The notes under the pieces: model-generated
Told to the model about the DNA's origin: nothing
Databases searched by the model: none
What the model saw: the letters and a program-made list of their open reading frames with translations, nothing else
Program-made: the position numbers and the translations under genes
Source: Sipunculus nudus
Taxonomy: Eukaryota; Annelida; Sipuncula; Golfingiida; Sipunculidae
Length of the DNA: 64,000 nucleotides
Direction: 5' to 3'
Assembly (NCBI GenBank): GCA_026874595.1
Contig: CM049322.1
Span: 60,146,886 to 60,210,885 of the forward strand
Shown: positions 21,441-35,071 of the stretch, piece by piece
How the letters are laid out: the number at the start of each line of letters is the position of its first letter
How positions within the stretch are numbered: the stretch's first letter is position 1

Positions 21441-24400
21441 CATACCGTCCTGGTCAATTAAGGCAATAAAGAGGTAGCTTCATGATAAACTTGTACCATA
21501 AATTCTCCATTATAAGCTGCATGTATGTAAAAGCCGCACCCAGACGTTTTCTGTTCTGTGTCCCTGATGCACTGAGATTAAGGAGATCAATGAAGACATC
21601 ACAATTTTATAAAGGAGCATTAATTAGAAACTGATGGTTCACTTAGAGGTCATTATGTTATAACCACCTCGCATAAGGTACCGTGATAATGGTAGAGCAT
21701 ATCAAAATTAAATCTTTAGACTGTTGCTGTCTTTTATACTGTGACTGAATGTGCTATCATTATATACAAAATTACCGCACCACACAGCAGTACATTTAAT
21801 ATCTAAAGCAGATCACCTAAAGGTAACCAAACAAAAAATCTGAGTGATTATTCTTTGTAACCAGGAGAGGAATGTAACTGTATAACAGATTACAGGTCAG
21901 TTAAATTTTCTTTAGACCTGCCTCAGTCTTTATTCAACACCTGAGAGTTTATAACAGAAACCTCAGGAACCTCAAACTCAGCCTGCCACATACAGTGGTG
22001 AGATGAGGATGTAACATTCTCCAGTTTCCTCAGCATCTGTTGGGCTGGTTACTGTAAGTTCATGATGGCACGATCTGGTTCCAAGAAGAGAAAGCCATAA
22101 CAAGTCTCCCAGTTAGTAGTGGTCAGTCCAGCTGGTCAAGGCGTCCAGTACATTAACAGCTCTGGTTCCTCCAGCAGAGACAAATGACCACCTCTAATAG
22201 CCACAGCAGGGACTGGTCAAGCCCCAGGACCTGAAGGAAAATAAACAGCCAGAGCCTGGAGGGGAATTAACTGATGAAATGATCAGCTGATTTATTGGGA
22301 TCAATTCCAGGCTATTAGAGAAGGACACCATTTGTAGACTTCTGGTCTCGGGGATGGTACACAGATCATTTATCTTGAGAGAGCTTCTGGGAAAGAACAG
22401 AGGTGATTTCTGGGAGAGGGTTGTTTGGGAATCAGGGTGTTTTCTTTTAATTTTGGTCTCCTCCAGTAAACTTATTATTGTAGTGGTTAAAGACAAATAA
22501 AGAAAATGTCACAGGAGTGCAGGTACATATTTTAATAAATTTTAAAAAAATTCTTCCCTGCAGCCAGTGTATCTTCAGTGTGTCTACAGGGGAGAAATTG
22601 AGCAGGTAAAGGGCTGGTAAAGGTTAACATTCAAACTCTGACAACACACAAGGTTAGAGTAATGAATTTTAAGGAATTTCCATGATGGATCAAAATCTTC
22701 ATTTATAGTAAGATCCTGGACTCCAAATTAGAAGGATACGTAAGTCAGGAAGGATGGTTTACTCCAAGAACTGATACATCATATCTGAAGTAACATTAAT
22801 AAATATACATGGCAGTAAGAATATGACATAATGATATAAATCATAATAATTGACAATGCTACTTTAGCATTTACTTTTGTAACAGCTGTGGGATGTATGT
22901 TGGTTTGAGGAAAAAATAAAAAAAAAGAGTAACAGTAAGATAAAAAAAATTGTGACAACATGATGTTGAGCTATGACAGTTATGTCAGGGATGCTAACAG
23001 AGATATATAATCTGTACTTTGCTGTAAGTATAATGACAGCCCAGCACAGAGGTCTTACTGACAGCACTGAGTTCTCACCTAACCTGGACTACGCTGTTAG
23101 GACTGGGATGACAGACGCTGATTGTTCGCGGTTTACAGAACAGGCTGAACCTGGGGTTTGTACTTAACATGGAAATCATCAAACAAACTTAAAGCCAGCT
23201 ATTCACCTATCTCCTCTGTTAAATGTATGAGATTTCTGGCTTGTTACTTTTGCAGGCCTCCACATGTTAAAAACACCTGGATATAGAAAAAAAACAGCCT
23301 GTGTGCAATGGGATAGGCATTTACTGGCCTGTTTGTATAGAAGGTTCAAGGGAGTAGATCTGTAGTTAACAGACATCAGATATGAGAATAGGCCCCTTTA
23401 AGCTTAAGATGTCTATTGTGAAAGTGTATTTAAAAAAAAAATGCGGATTGTTTTATGTACTTGTGATATTGACAAATGTTCATCGGGAAACCTTCATACA
23501 TTAACATGCATGTATAATTCCTTACTAAACTAAAAAATAAAATAATCTAGTTCCATAGCTCATATAATTGGATATTCTGTTATATATATTTGAGGATATT
23601 CAGTTGAATTCATTCACTTAATTTATCATTCTAATCAAATTATAACAACTTTCTAGTGTTTGAGGAATAATGAGTTGTTTTAGTGTCCCTGGTCATGATG
23701 TTCAGGACCAGGTTATCACTGAGTCATCTGGCCAGATACGGCTGTCATGTGTAATCACTCCTGATCTCATACTGGATTGTGGGAGTGTTGGTTAACCTCA
23801 CAAAAACAATAAAGCACTTTGTTGTACATTGTGTCTAATGGTTAAAGTGTGATGTCAGTTTTTAAATCACAAGGTAGGTTTTTGTCTACCTGGATGAAAC
23901 ACCTCAAGATGTTATAATTTTATTATAAACTCTTATTTTAAAGCCAGTTCATAACGTCCTAAAAATGTAAAAATCTGTACACAAAAGAACAAAGGATTAG
24001 GGGAAACTTCTGAAGATTTGCACCTACTTGTAAAAGGATATTGGAGAAAGGTGGGGGGGGGCCCTGACCTTGTAGGAGTATTGTGAAAGGGTTAACTGTA
24101 GAATGGGGATTCATGTGTCACCCACTAATACTGTCTCATTGTTTGACAGTAACATGAACCAGAGCTAACTGATCAGCATCACATGTAATAGACCAGCACA
24201 AGCTTTATCGTCTTCATCAAGTATTGTCATTCCAGCAATATGGTCTATTCCATATTTTTTCCCTTTCACATTTTGTCCATTCCCATTTTGTCCATTCCCA
24301 TTTTGTCAATTCCCCTTTTGCCTACAACCATATTGTTTTTTTCCCTTGTTTCCCATTCACCCTGTCTATTTCCTACTGTCTGCACGTATTATCTGTTCTC

Positions 24401-26621
24401 ATTTGGTCACCTGATAATTTGGTAATCACAGGCAGTACATCTACTTCAATCAAAAATAAATTACCAGGAAAAAAAAAACTGAACTGAGAAGTTGTGCAGC
24501 AGTCAAGAAATTTAATGCCATGTCTCTGAAACAGACTGTTCTTGCATGTTAATATCTCTTTTGGTTTATAACCATTTTTCATCTCTTCCTGTATCATTCT
24601 GAATGATAGATCCTCATTTTCTAGACCCATACTGAAATTTAAACCCACCATAAACCAGTTCTGTAGCAAACAGGTGTAAGCATAACCTCTATGGTTGATT
24701 TAATAAAAATTGTCAGCACAAACCACCAGATATAGGTGAGCTGGGACTGTTTGATCAGGGCTGGTACAGAACCTGAAGCAGTCTTTGACAGTCTGTGAAG
24801 CTTGAGGTTCACTGTAACAGACTCTGACACTGCTGCAGCAGCAAGAGACAGCTGGTTATCACGGCTGATCCAGCCTCTGTCAGGCTGCACAACAGGTGGC
24901 AACAGCATCTGTTAGTTGTTATTAATGACAAATACCTCTCATCTTTGTTAATGTCAGTTCTTGATCCTCGTTACCATAGTGACATGCCGTCACCATGGCA
25001 TCTGAACACCTGTGGAATCCAGTTGGATGGTTAATCGTAAATAAATCACCTATACACACCCTGTCTGCGACCTTTGACCTTTACAAAAAAATTTTTAGGA
25101 AATTTCTCAAATGTTTTGTCTTTTTAACAAAACATATGACCAGTATTAATCTACCATCCTGTAATGTCTTTTTTTCGGTCTGACCTGACATGGTGTATCA
25201 TCTTTGAGATAGCTATTATAAGCAAACTTTATATATCTTATCTGATGTCTTCAATTTTTTTTAATTTGTTCAAAAATTTAATTTTCAAAATAACCTTACA
25301 ATAAATCACTGTTATTAGCAAGTCTCAAATATTCTGTATGCTCTAAACTAATTTTATATACTCAGATTGAAAAAAAATGCCTTTATTCTGTGTTATTTTC
25401 CTCGTAACTGTTATTATTAACATGCAAATAAATGTTACTTCTGACAGATATTTATTCATTAATTTACCATTACATTCACATTATGACAATCTTCTTCATT
25501 AGTTAAATTTTCTCGTTTTGGTACATATATATTGTATGCATCACATTTTATTTTTATTTTTTTACCTTCATTTAAGTCTCAAGTCAATAATATGTGTTGT
25601 TATAAAAATATACTTGTGTTTTTTATATACCTCTACATTATTATATTGTGTGTGAATCATGTAATATCCTGGTTGGACTTTTGCCACTGATGATATAAAC
25701 CCTGCACATTAATGAATACATTTAACCTATACATCTAGTGATGAACAAGTAACATATGATGATCATTAAGGTGGTGATAACAATCTTATCAAAAAACACA
25801 TCAGTACTTTGGTTTTACTGGCAGATTTATTGGTCATGTATCAGGGTATTCCAAAACCCACATTTTCTGATTTCTTATCTGGGTGGAAGTTTTTGTTTTA
25901 ACATTTCCAGATTAGCTTTTATTTAGAGTGGTTGTATTGTTATTGTGATAATCTGATCAGAGATGACATCACTGTGTTCACTGTGTGATGATATCATTAT
26001 GTCTGCAATATGACACTTTGTCATTTGTTTCTCATGTTCATTGATTATTCATGATTGCTGGCTCCAAGATATTGGGCCTCCTCCCTGCCACTACAGGTCC
26101 AATCACTGCCAGATATTTTCCTCAGGTAGATTCTCCCTTGTCACTGCCCTTGTAGTACTTTGTGCTTAAATTCCATTCTTTGTTTCACAGCTTTTTCTAA
26201 ATAACTATAAATGGGAGGGGATGTCAGTTGACATATCACTTGCTATGAAATCTTATGACAGGCAACATGACTACACTAAAATCCTTTTTCAAGAAGCCTA
26301 AATTTTAACTCAAGCAACATCGCACTGATGGGGGGGGGATTACCAGACCCACTTGTCTGTGTGTCAGGGGAGAAAACTGCAGCATTCCAAGTGGCAAACA
26401 TCAAAATAATGTGAGTTCTTAATGTAGCACAAATCTAGCTCCCACTTAAAGCGCTAAAATTAAAAACCTGCTAACAAAACATCTTCCACAGTATATGGTC
26501 TGAACCTGGTTTTGTACCAGTGTAATCCTATCCAGTCTGTATGTACTTGCAGCATGGTTAATATTGTCTCAAAGATTTATTAGATATAATTTGCATAGCT
26601 CTTTTACATCAGTTGGTACAC
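21441..26621. other. Unique DNA, about 5 kb, no gene seen
   Basis: AT-rich with short GC-richer patches (22000-22450, 24740-24910). Frames stay at or below about 100 codons and none resembles a known family. A three-copy 15-bp repeat ('attttgtccattccc') lies at 24268-24320. Nine-base G-runs lie at 24053-24061 and 26330-26338. No transposon ends were recognised. Confidence 0.5.
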
Positions 26622-27539
26622 AAAATGTCAGATGTGAGACATTAGATCTCATATCATAATGTCAGGGGTGAGGCATTTGCTCTCGTGTCATAATGTCAGA
26701 TGTGAGACATTTCTTCTCATATCATAATGTCAGGGGTGAGACATTTGTTCTCATATCATAATGTCAGGTGTGAGACATTTGTTCTCATATCATAATGTCA
26801 GGTGTGAGATGTTTGTTCTCATATCTTAATGTCAGATGTGAGACATTTGTTCTCATATCATAATGTCAGGGGTGAGACATTTGTTCTCATATCATAATGT
26901 CAGATGTGAGACATTTGCTCTCATATCATAATGTCAGGGGTGAGACATTTGCTCTCATATCATAATGTCAGGGGTGAGACATTTTTACTCGTATCAAAAT
27001 GTCAGGGGTGAGACATTTGTTCTCATTTCATAATGTCAGATGTGAGACATTTCTTCTCATATCATAATTTCAGATGTGAGATGTTTGTTCTCATATCACA
27101 ATGTAAGGTGTGAGACATTTGTTCTCATATCATGTCAGATGTGAGACATTTGTTCTCATATCATAATGTCAGATGTGAGACATTTGTTCTCATATCATAA
27201 TGTCAGATGTGAGACATTTGTTCTCATATCATGTCAGATGTGAGACATTTCTTCTCATATCATAATGTCAGATGTGAGATGTTTGTTCTCATATCACAAT
27301 GTAAGGTGCGAGACATTTGTTCTCATATCATGTCAGATGTGAGACATTTGTTCTCATATCATAATGTCAGGGGTGAGACATTTGTTCTCATATCATAATG
27401 TCAGGTGTGAGACATTTATTCTCATTTCATAATTGCAGATGAGAGACATTTTTGCTCATATCATAATGTCAGGGGTCAGACATTAGTTCTCATATCATAA
27501 TGTCAGGGGTCAGACTTTAGTTCTCATATCATTATGTCA
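26622..27539. repeat. 34-bp minisatellite, about 27 copies
   Basis: The unit is 'ttctcatatcataatgtcag' plus '(g/a)(t/g)gtgagacatttg'. Several units lack 'taa' or 'ataa' before 'gtcag' (near 27130 and 27230). A block of about four units including a 'gagatgtttg' variant and a 'cacaatgtaagg' variant occurs twice (27060-27140 and 27250-27340), showing a higher-order copy event. Confidence 0.96.
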
Positions 27540-28005
27540 CTGTCCACAGCGTGTGTGCACTCTCCCCCCAGTCCAGAGACTTTACCTTCATATTGGACAT
27601 TCTGTTCCTCAGTAAGTTTGCCCTAGGATAATATCTAGTTTATGTTGTCTTGCTGTGATTTTGTCTTTAGTGTATAATGCTGTAATTGACTTGGCTGGGC
27701 TGCATGCTCTCTGCTGTACAGTGCTGTAGGGTCACTGTGGTGGACTGTTGAGGATGCCCAGATGTCCTCCAGAGGGGGGAGTCTGAGTTTTGATAAGACA
27801 GCTACACTGTTTCAGTAGGGTGTGTATGATCTTACTAATGTCCCCAGGGGAGAGGGGATAGATATATCACAGATCTGAGGAAGTGGTCTCGGTGGTCGCT
27901 GGAGGGGCGGAGAGGACGAGAAATCCATTAACATCACAATTAACACTGATTCAGGATACACACCTTCACTAAACCACTCCGTCTCTCCCCATGATCCTCC
28001 TTGTC
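27540..28005. other. Unique spacer, no gene seen
   Basis: About 460 bases between the 34-bp array and the CT-rich tract. It is moderately GC-rich with no sustained frame. Confidence 0.5.
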
Positions 28006-28376
28006 TCCCTCATTCTTTCTATCATTCTTCGTCTTCACCATTATGTCTCTGTCTTTTATCTGTCTTTCTCTTAGCCTCCCCTTTGTTTTCACTGTTTCTG
28101 GCTTTCTCTTCTCTCTTCTGCTTTGTTTCTGTCTTTGTTTTAATTCCCTCTGTCTCTCTTTCTCCTTTTCTTACTCTCTCTCTCTCTATTTGTTGCCTCT
28201 TTTAATCATCAATCCTTTTATTCTTCTGTGTTATTTTGTCCTTTCACTTTCTTCTTTCTTGGTTTGTCTTTGTTATATTTTTCACTTCTTTTTGCTCTCT
28301 TTTCTTTCTCTGGATATTCTATATCACCTTTGGCTTTTGTCCATTTTCCTTCTCACCCTCTCGCTTTCTCTTTCTT

Positions 28377-28417
<41 letters not shown>

Positions 28418-28432
28418 AACAAAGCCTCATGT
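28006..28432. repeat. Pyrimidine-rich tract with CT microsatellite
   Basis: About 430 bases in which the plus strand is overwhelmingly T and C, ending in a (TC)n run at 28378-28414. The strand bias creates overlapping plus-strand frames of up to 155 codons made almost entirely of S, L, F and C. These are compositional artefacts. Such tracts can form triplex structures; this is general knowledge and not shown here. Confidence 0.9.
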
Positions 28433-28633
28433 TTCTGTACCAGGATAGGAAGTCAGAGATATTCCTAATTCATGATTGAGCTTCTTATGTGGTAACAAAT
28501 GACAGTATCATTGACGGGAGGACAGACACCATTAATTTACACCATTTGTCTGTGATTAATTAAGGAGCCCAGATTACATTCATGATTCAAAAGCAAACAT
28601 TATATGCAGGTTCTTATCCTTTTCATTAGGACT

Positions 28634-28907
28634 TTTATAGTGTCATACTAATGACATGTATTGTGTCATACTACTGACATATAAAGTGTCATATTACTGA
28701 CTTGTATAGTGTCATACTACTGACTTGTATAGTGTCATACTGCTGACATGTATTGTGTCATACTACTGACATGTATTGTGTCATACTACTGACATGTATA
28801 GTGTCATATAACTGACTTGTATAGTGTCATACTACTGACATGTAAAGTGTCATATAACTGACATGTATAGTGTCATACTACTGACTTGTATAGTGTCATA
28901 CTGCTGA
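28634..28907. repeat. 23-bp minisatellite, about 12 copies
   Basis: Units of 23 bp are built on 'tgtatagtgtcatactactg' plus 'aca' or 'act'. Variation is mainly at two sites (tatag/tattg/taaag and acatg/acttg). Confidence 0.95.
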
Positions 28908-31781
28908 AGGTTTAAAAAGCAAAATTAAAATAAACACAGAAAAAAAAATGTCAGTCATGAAAGTGAGGGGATGTTTATTTCCTATTTACATCTGCTTGCT
29001 TTGGATTCCTGCATTATAAATTTAACAGAGTAATACCTCACTGTGTGTGGTCTGCTTTTATCACATATCATGTACTTATCAAGTTATAACAAGGGTGAAG
29101 AAACAAGACTCCGGCAGTTAGAAGAGGACAGGCACAGATAAAATGGCCAAAGTATACATGGAATGTAGTGTACATTAAGCTTTTCTCCTTTTATATTATG
29201 CACTCAAACAGTTAAAATAAATTGAAAACATTTATTATTACAAACAATTATTCTAAAAAAAATACACAATGCAGAACACCCTCATTTACAAGATTTTACA
29301 GTGATCAGTTCTAAAATACTTATAATTTCAAAATCACAGCATTCCCTGGTAGCGTCTTTCCTGGCTTGGCATTGGTTTAAGACTGAGGATTTTTAAAGCT
29401 AATATTTTCTTGTCCAATTTAACTTTGAAGTTTTTAGAAAATGTTTCCCAAATAATCTCAGGATATCCCATAATAATTGCAGTACTACCTGAAACTTTTG
29501 TATAAATAATACTTTATAGCTAGCTTTGAAGTAATGATGAACATGAGCTGTGAGAATTGAAGTACAGAGTCAGCTTAGTGACATGGCCCATGGACCACTC
29601 GATTGACACTGATTATTTAGCAAATACTGTATACTATTGTCAGAGCTGTTGATAATACACAACAAATACAGTGCACCTTGGCAATAATAAGGTATACACC
29701 CAGTGGTATCAGTACTAAGTTAAAACTTGTTACAGAGAGCTACCAGATAAACGCATTTACAAGACACCCAGGTGGTGACTACTGTGTTTACCGTCTTGTC
29801 CACTGTGTGGTTCACTCCTCATGTTTTATTCATAGTGATACACTGTAACAGTAGAAATAATGTGTTCTTAATACTCAGTCATCTCGGAGGTAGGCTCTGT
29901 GTATCAGACTGAAGTATGTTTACTCTGTATTATCTTCAGGGCAATCAGTGTTATGATATTTGTATATGTAAGCCCAGACTGGATACACACTTAAGTTTCA
30001 ACAAGTGGTTCATTTATAGCAATAGTAAACACTGGTAAGGTACCCAACACCCCCAGTCATATATACCAGTGCTAATTTACAGGTACTTGTAATGTCATAT
30101 TTCTGGATTTGTACTCTCCCACTGGACTGACAGGTACAGTACATGAAGTCATAGGCTTTGTAATTGATCTAACTCTATGTATTGTAACAGAATAACAAAC
30201 AAACTATGGTGTGCAATTAATCAATTTATGTCAATAGTTGTACATTATAGATCTTCCATAATCAATTTGATCAATTGCATTTGTGCATCATCAATCACAT
30301 CCAAAGATTAGTTCAGTTTTCCTGATAAAATATTCTTATTCTGTCAGAGATACAAGAAAGAGAGAGCACAAAACAGCAAACAGCATTAAAACTTTACCTT
30401 GTGCAATGAATAAGTATCAACACTCTGGCCATTCTGACCTTGACCTTTCAGCGTGATGTACAACTTAGACTGAATTCACTGGGTCAATCTTACAGTTATC
30501 ATTGTATGCAGCATATTTTACGGTAGTAAAGATGGAATATGAAATAATCTATTATTAATCAATCATTGGTCTTGTATCTTAATTTAAATTATCGAATACG
30601 ATTTTACAACCGATTCCTTCCACTTGTAACCTGTATTTATGTTCTGCACCTTAAAACCTCCTCCCCCTCTATTGTGTGTCAGTCCTCATACCTTCTAACT
30701 TCACATCTTTCCTTTAAATAAACCTGTCATCTGTAGCTGACATTGATTATAAAATGAGGATTGAGGTAAATACAAAAATGTTATAATAAAAATGACATTA
30801 TTTCTTGAGACCTCTTGGTTTCAAGTCTTATGTTCAGTTAAATTGAATGATATATACAGCAGTCATGAACCATTGCAAAGATTTTAATCACCCAGAGCAC
30901 CATCTATTTAAGTTGATGAGATCTGGAGTTTGTTACCAGGTGTTATCAAATTATTAAAAAGGAACTTAAACTGGCACTATGTATCAGTTCCAGGAACTAA
31001 AATGATCCCTTGCTGAAATCTAATCTTTAGACAAATATCTTTTATATACAGTTTTATGAATTTAACCCTTTACAATAAGCTAGTCAACACATTAATATTT
31101 TTCTTAAATATATACAGCAAATAATTGATCTGATCTGATCTGTACACGCCTCTAGGTGGTCCAGCAGCCACTGTATAACTATAAACATATCTTCTTCCTT
31201 TCTTCTTTCTATCTTTTAGTCATCCTTCATATATTATCCCAATTAAGTCACCATTTCTTTATTGTAATGTTGACTATGCAGGCAGTCATCATGTCCCAGT
31301 AATTACAATGATTTTTATACAAGTTTTTCTGGTACAAACCTAAACAAACACACTGCCAAAACTTCATGCCCTGTTTAATTATGGCATAAAGAAATGTTTA
31401 ATGACATAAACTTAAATGTTGGATGCCTAATGACAATACATCCATCATCATGTGGCCCTTTTTATCCCCTTTCATTAGAGGGTACACCACATATGGTAGA
31501 TTAGAAAAGAAGAAGTAAAAATTAAAAAACTGAACATGCGGTGAGAGATAAACAAGACTATCAGCTTACATAACTGATACTCTGTGGTATGAAATAAAAG
31601 AGATTGTGGACTGACGGGACTCTGGTTTCCATGGCAACCAATGGAACCCCCTATTGTATATCAGAACAAAGAGGTTTCTAACTGTCAACAAAAGGACTAG
31701 ATTAGGCTGATTAATTTTTTTTGGACAGTCAGCTGACATGAGAAACTTGTTATTTGTGCTGTATTTTTCTCAAGTGAAATG
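28908..31781. other. Unique DNA, about 2.9 kb, no gene seen
   Basis: AT-rich, with no recognisable frame, RNA gene, array or transposon end on either strand. Confidence 0.5.
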
Positions 31782-31992
31782 TCATGGAGGGTCAGAATAC
31801 ACTGTCATGAGGTATTTTACTTTCGGTGGGTTCGTTCCTTGTGGTATTGTGTTTGCCCCAGCCTCACCTCAGTGGTGTATGGGAATAAGTGTTCATGGAG
31901 GGTCAGAATACACTGTGATGGGGTATTTTACTTTCGGTGGGTTCCTTTTGGTATTGTGTTTGCCCCAGCCTCTGTGGTGTATGGGAATAAGT
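31782..31992. repeat. Direct duplication of a ~105-bp unit, 2 copies
   Basis: The segments 31782-31891 and 31892-31992 share 'catggagggtcagaatacac', 'ggtattttactttcggtggg' and 'tgtatgggaataagtg'. The second lacks about 4 and 5 bases at two places and has a few substitutions. A 92-codon frame crosses both copies but its product is unrecognised and I do not call it. Confidence 0.9.
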
Positions 31993-32239
31993 GATCCAAT
32001 CAATCCTTTAACTTAACTGAGTGACTTTATACCTACAAAATCAGCACCAAGATGATTATCTCTCAAGTGTCTTCACTTGATTAGGTTCTGAAGATGCTTT
32101 GCCGATTTTAAGAATTTTAACAAATTTTTTCAACTTCAAATGAGATGTCTCATAAACAATCAGTTTTATCCGCTTCTAATTATCATGATATAAATATATA
32201 TCTTGTGAGGGCTTTAAACTTGATTAGCATTAGGTGAAA

Positions 32240-32652
32240 GCTATGAATGTGTAATTGGACTGATATGTGAATTCACATTGTTTAAAGCTATGAATGTATA
32301 TTGGACTGATATGTGAATTCACATTGTTAAATCTATGAATGTGTAATTGGACTGATTTGTGAATTCACATTGTTTAACCTATTAATGTGTAATTGGACTG
32401 ATATGTGAATTCACATTGTTTCAAGCTATGAATGTGTAATTGGACTGATATGTGAATTCACATTGTTTCAAGCTATGAATGTGTAATTGGACTGATATGT
32501 GAATTCACACTGTTTCAAGCTATGAATGTATAATTGGACTGATATGTGAATTCACATTGTTTAATCTATGAATGTATAATTGGACTGATATGTGAATTCA
32601 CATTGTTTAAAGCTATGAATGTATTATTGGACTGATATGTGAATTCACATTA
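32240..32652. repeat. 47-bp minisatellite, about 9 copies
   Basis: Units contain 'gctatgaatgtgtaattgga', 'ctgatatgtgaattcacatt' and 'gtttcaa'. Some units are 45-46 bp through small deletions around 'caagct'. Each unit carries GTGAATTCAC, a 10-bp palindrome. Confidence 0.95.
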
Positions 32653-33922
32653 TATCAGGCACATGTTTGGGAGTCTCTGTGTGTGCTCAGTCTGGAGAGG
32701 TCAAGAAAAATGATGGGGGGGGGGGGGGGGGGGCAGGTTAAGTTTAATAGAGCAATCAGAGTGACCTGATGGAGTGATAACAAATTAATCACTTATGTAT
32801 GCTTTTGGTGTTAATCCTTTTGTATTGAAATATAAGCTTAAATACAAAGGTTTTGTTAATGTAAAGTAAGGTGGTCCATGATGGCGTGATCAGTTACCTG
32901 ATGATATCTGGAGAACAGAGTACGTTTATCAAAATTCAGTACTGAAATGGAATGCTCAGTCTTTTTGCCTTTATTAAATTAGCATTATTGAACATTTCAA
33001 GTGTAACATATGGTAATCAGTTGAAGGACCCCAAAGTCTTTTATATATTATGATATGTACCAGATTAAATAAGAAACAGGCAGAGTACAAAACAGTCACT
33101 GTGGTTAGCCTCATATTTCATGTTTTCCACCTTTGCAGTGTTTTCCAAAGGTTCCATTTTCATGATTTGGCTTTATCAAAATCCTACACAAAGTTATCAA
33201 TTTATATATGAATTAATTATTGCAAATAATTACAGCAAGCACAGTATATAAAGCCTGCAGGATGAATGTAAACAGCCTGATACATGTGGAGGGGGGCTGA
33301 TACATATGGTAGTACTGTGAATGTCATATGGCCACAGTTACATGCCTTACCAATGTTACAAATTATGTTCACATTGGGGCAGCAGGGACAAACCGGGAGT
33401 AATTATTTCCAGACTTCTTGGCAAAATAGACCTCCCTGTGGGCAAGGCTGTTAGAAATGCTGTTCTACCTAATGGATTTGGTCTGTAGCTATAACAGCAG
33501 TGTCCACGTGCTGTCTATAACAACACTGGCTGTTACAGTGGCCACTAGATCAGGGAGACAGGCCTGGGCTGGACATCAGGTTATGGGGTCACTGTGTGAT
33601 TAGTTGGTGTGGTACACATTGAGGATGGCTAAAATGACACTCATAAAAACACCCTCAATCCATCCTTATCAAAACAGAACCTGGATGAAAAAACACCCTA
33701 TAAAACGCTCCTTAATTGACAAAGCCAATCTAAACAAAACAGCTGGACAAAACAGGTACTACTCTCACATTACCTGATCTGTACAAAATCCACATAGACA
33801 AATTAAACCTGGACATACTCCTACATAAACAAAACCACACCTGAAGAAACCTCACCTGCCTTGGGTGACAAAAACACCTTGACAAATCTCAGATTTGACA
33901 AACAAGAATTGATAAAACAACC
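32653..33922. other. Unique DNA with a 19-base G-run, no gene seen
   Basis: A run of 19 G lies at 32715-32733. From about 33650 onward degraded 'ctggacaaaac' fragments appear, which look like decayed outliers of the following 32-bp array. No gene is recognised. Confidence 0.5.
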
Positions 33923-34332
33923 CTTGGACATACTGAACCTGAACAAAACACCACCATGGACATACAGAACCTGGACAAAACACCATCATGGACATACTGA
34001 ACCTGGACAAAACACCACCATGGACATACTGAACCTGGACAAAACACCACCATGGACATACTGAACCTGGACAAAACACCACCATGGACATACTGAACCT
34101 GGACAAAACACCATCATGGACATACTGAACCTGGACAAAACACCACCATGGACATACTGAACCTGGACAAAACACCACCATGGACAGACTCAACCGGGAC
34201 AAAACACCATCATGGACATACTGAACTTGGACAAAACACCATCATGGACATACTGAACCTGGACAAAACACCACCATGGACATACTGAACCTGGACAAAA
34301 CACCACCATGGACAGACTCAACCTGGACAAAA
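33923..34332. repeat. 32-bp minisatellite, about 13 copies, with decayed flanks
   Basis: The core unit is 'ctggacaaaacaccaccatg' plus 'gacatactgaac', with a spaced 'catcatgg' variant. A block ending in 'gacagactcaac' occurs twice (34182-34196 and 34312-34325), showing multi-unit copying. On both sides (about 33650-33920 and 34333-34560) isolated 'tggacaaaa' words persist in degenerate sequence, as if the centre were homogenised while the edges decay. Confidence 0.95.
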
Positions 34333-34746
34333 TAATCTTACCCTGGACAAAAGCACCAGTGGTTAAAATGGCAAAAGCCACCTTGCCATAAAGCCATTTA
34401 CCAACTTGATAAATCTCAGCCTGCATGAATTGAACACCATGTGGACAAACACATTCACAGAGACAGATCTCATTTGGCCAAAATACACCTGGAGCACACC
34501 CCATCTGTTCAGAACCTGCACTGTGATTAAGCCTGGCCAAAAGACAAAACCACACTGGACAGAAACATCACAGACAAAATGAAATATACTGGTAGTGAAA
34601 ATATAGAAAGACCCCTATACTCATATATATTTTAAACCTGTTTTAGACAAGTTAATATTTTACCAAAACAGTTGTAATAAATTATATAAATGCCCTTGCC
34701 CACATACAAAAAGTACTTGCTACTGGTCAGTTTGGATAATTTTAAG
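34333..34746. other. Spacer with decayed 32-bp units, no gene seen
   Basis: The stretch 34333-34560 carries scattered remnants of the neighbouring array. The rest is AT-rich unique sequence. Confidence 0.5.
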
Positions 34747-35071
34747 TGTACACTGGTTTAAGGTACAAGCCAGGGTGTACACTGGTTTAAGGTACAAGCC
34801 AGGATGTACACTGGTTTAAGGTACAAGCCAGGGTGTATAGTAGTTTAAGGTACAAGCCAGGATGTACACTGGTTTAAGGTACAAGCCAGGGTGTACACTG
34901 GTTTAAGGTACAAGCCAGGGTGTACACTGGTTTAAGGTACAAGCCAGGGTGTACACTGGTTTAAGGTACAAGCCAGGGTGGACACTGGTTTAAGGTACAA
35001 GCCAGGGTGGACACTGGTTTAAGGTACAAGCCAGGGTGTACACTGGTTTAAGGTACAAGCCAGGGTGAACA
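34747..35071. repeat. 29-bp minisatellite, array 1, about 11 copies
   Basis: The unit is 'tgtacactggtttaaggtac' plus 'aagccaggg'. It is the same family as 35862-37890 and ends at the same junction, 'gggtgaacactgccagg', which shows the two arrays descend from one by segmental duplication. Confidence 0.97.

Noticed and set aside
28001-28468. 155-codon plus-strand frame as a membrane protein
   Set aside because: The product is nearly all S, L, F and C because of the pyrimidine tract and the (TC)n run. It is a compositional artefact.
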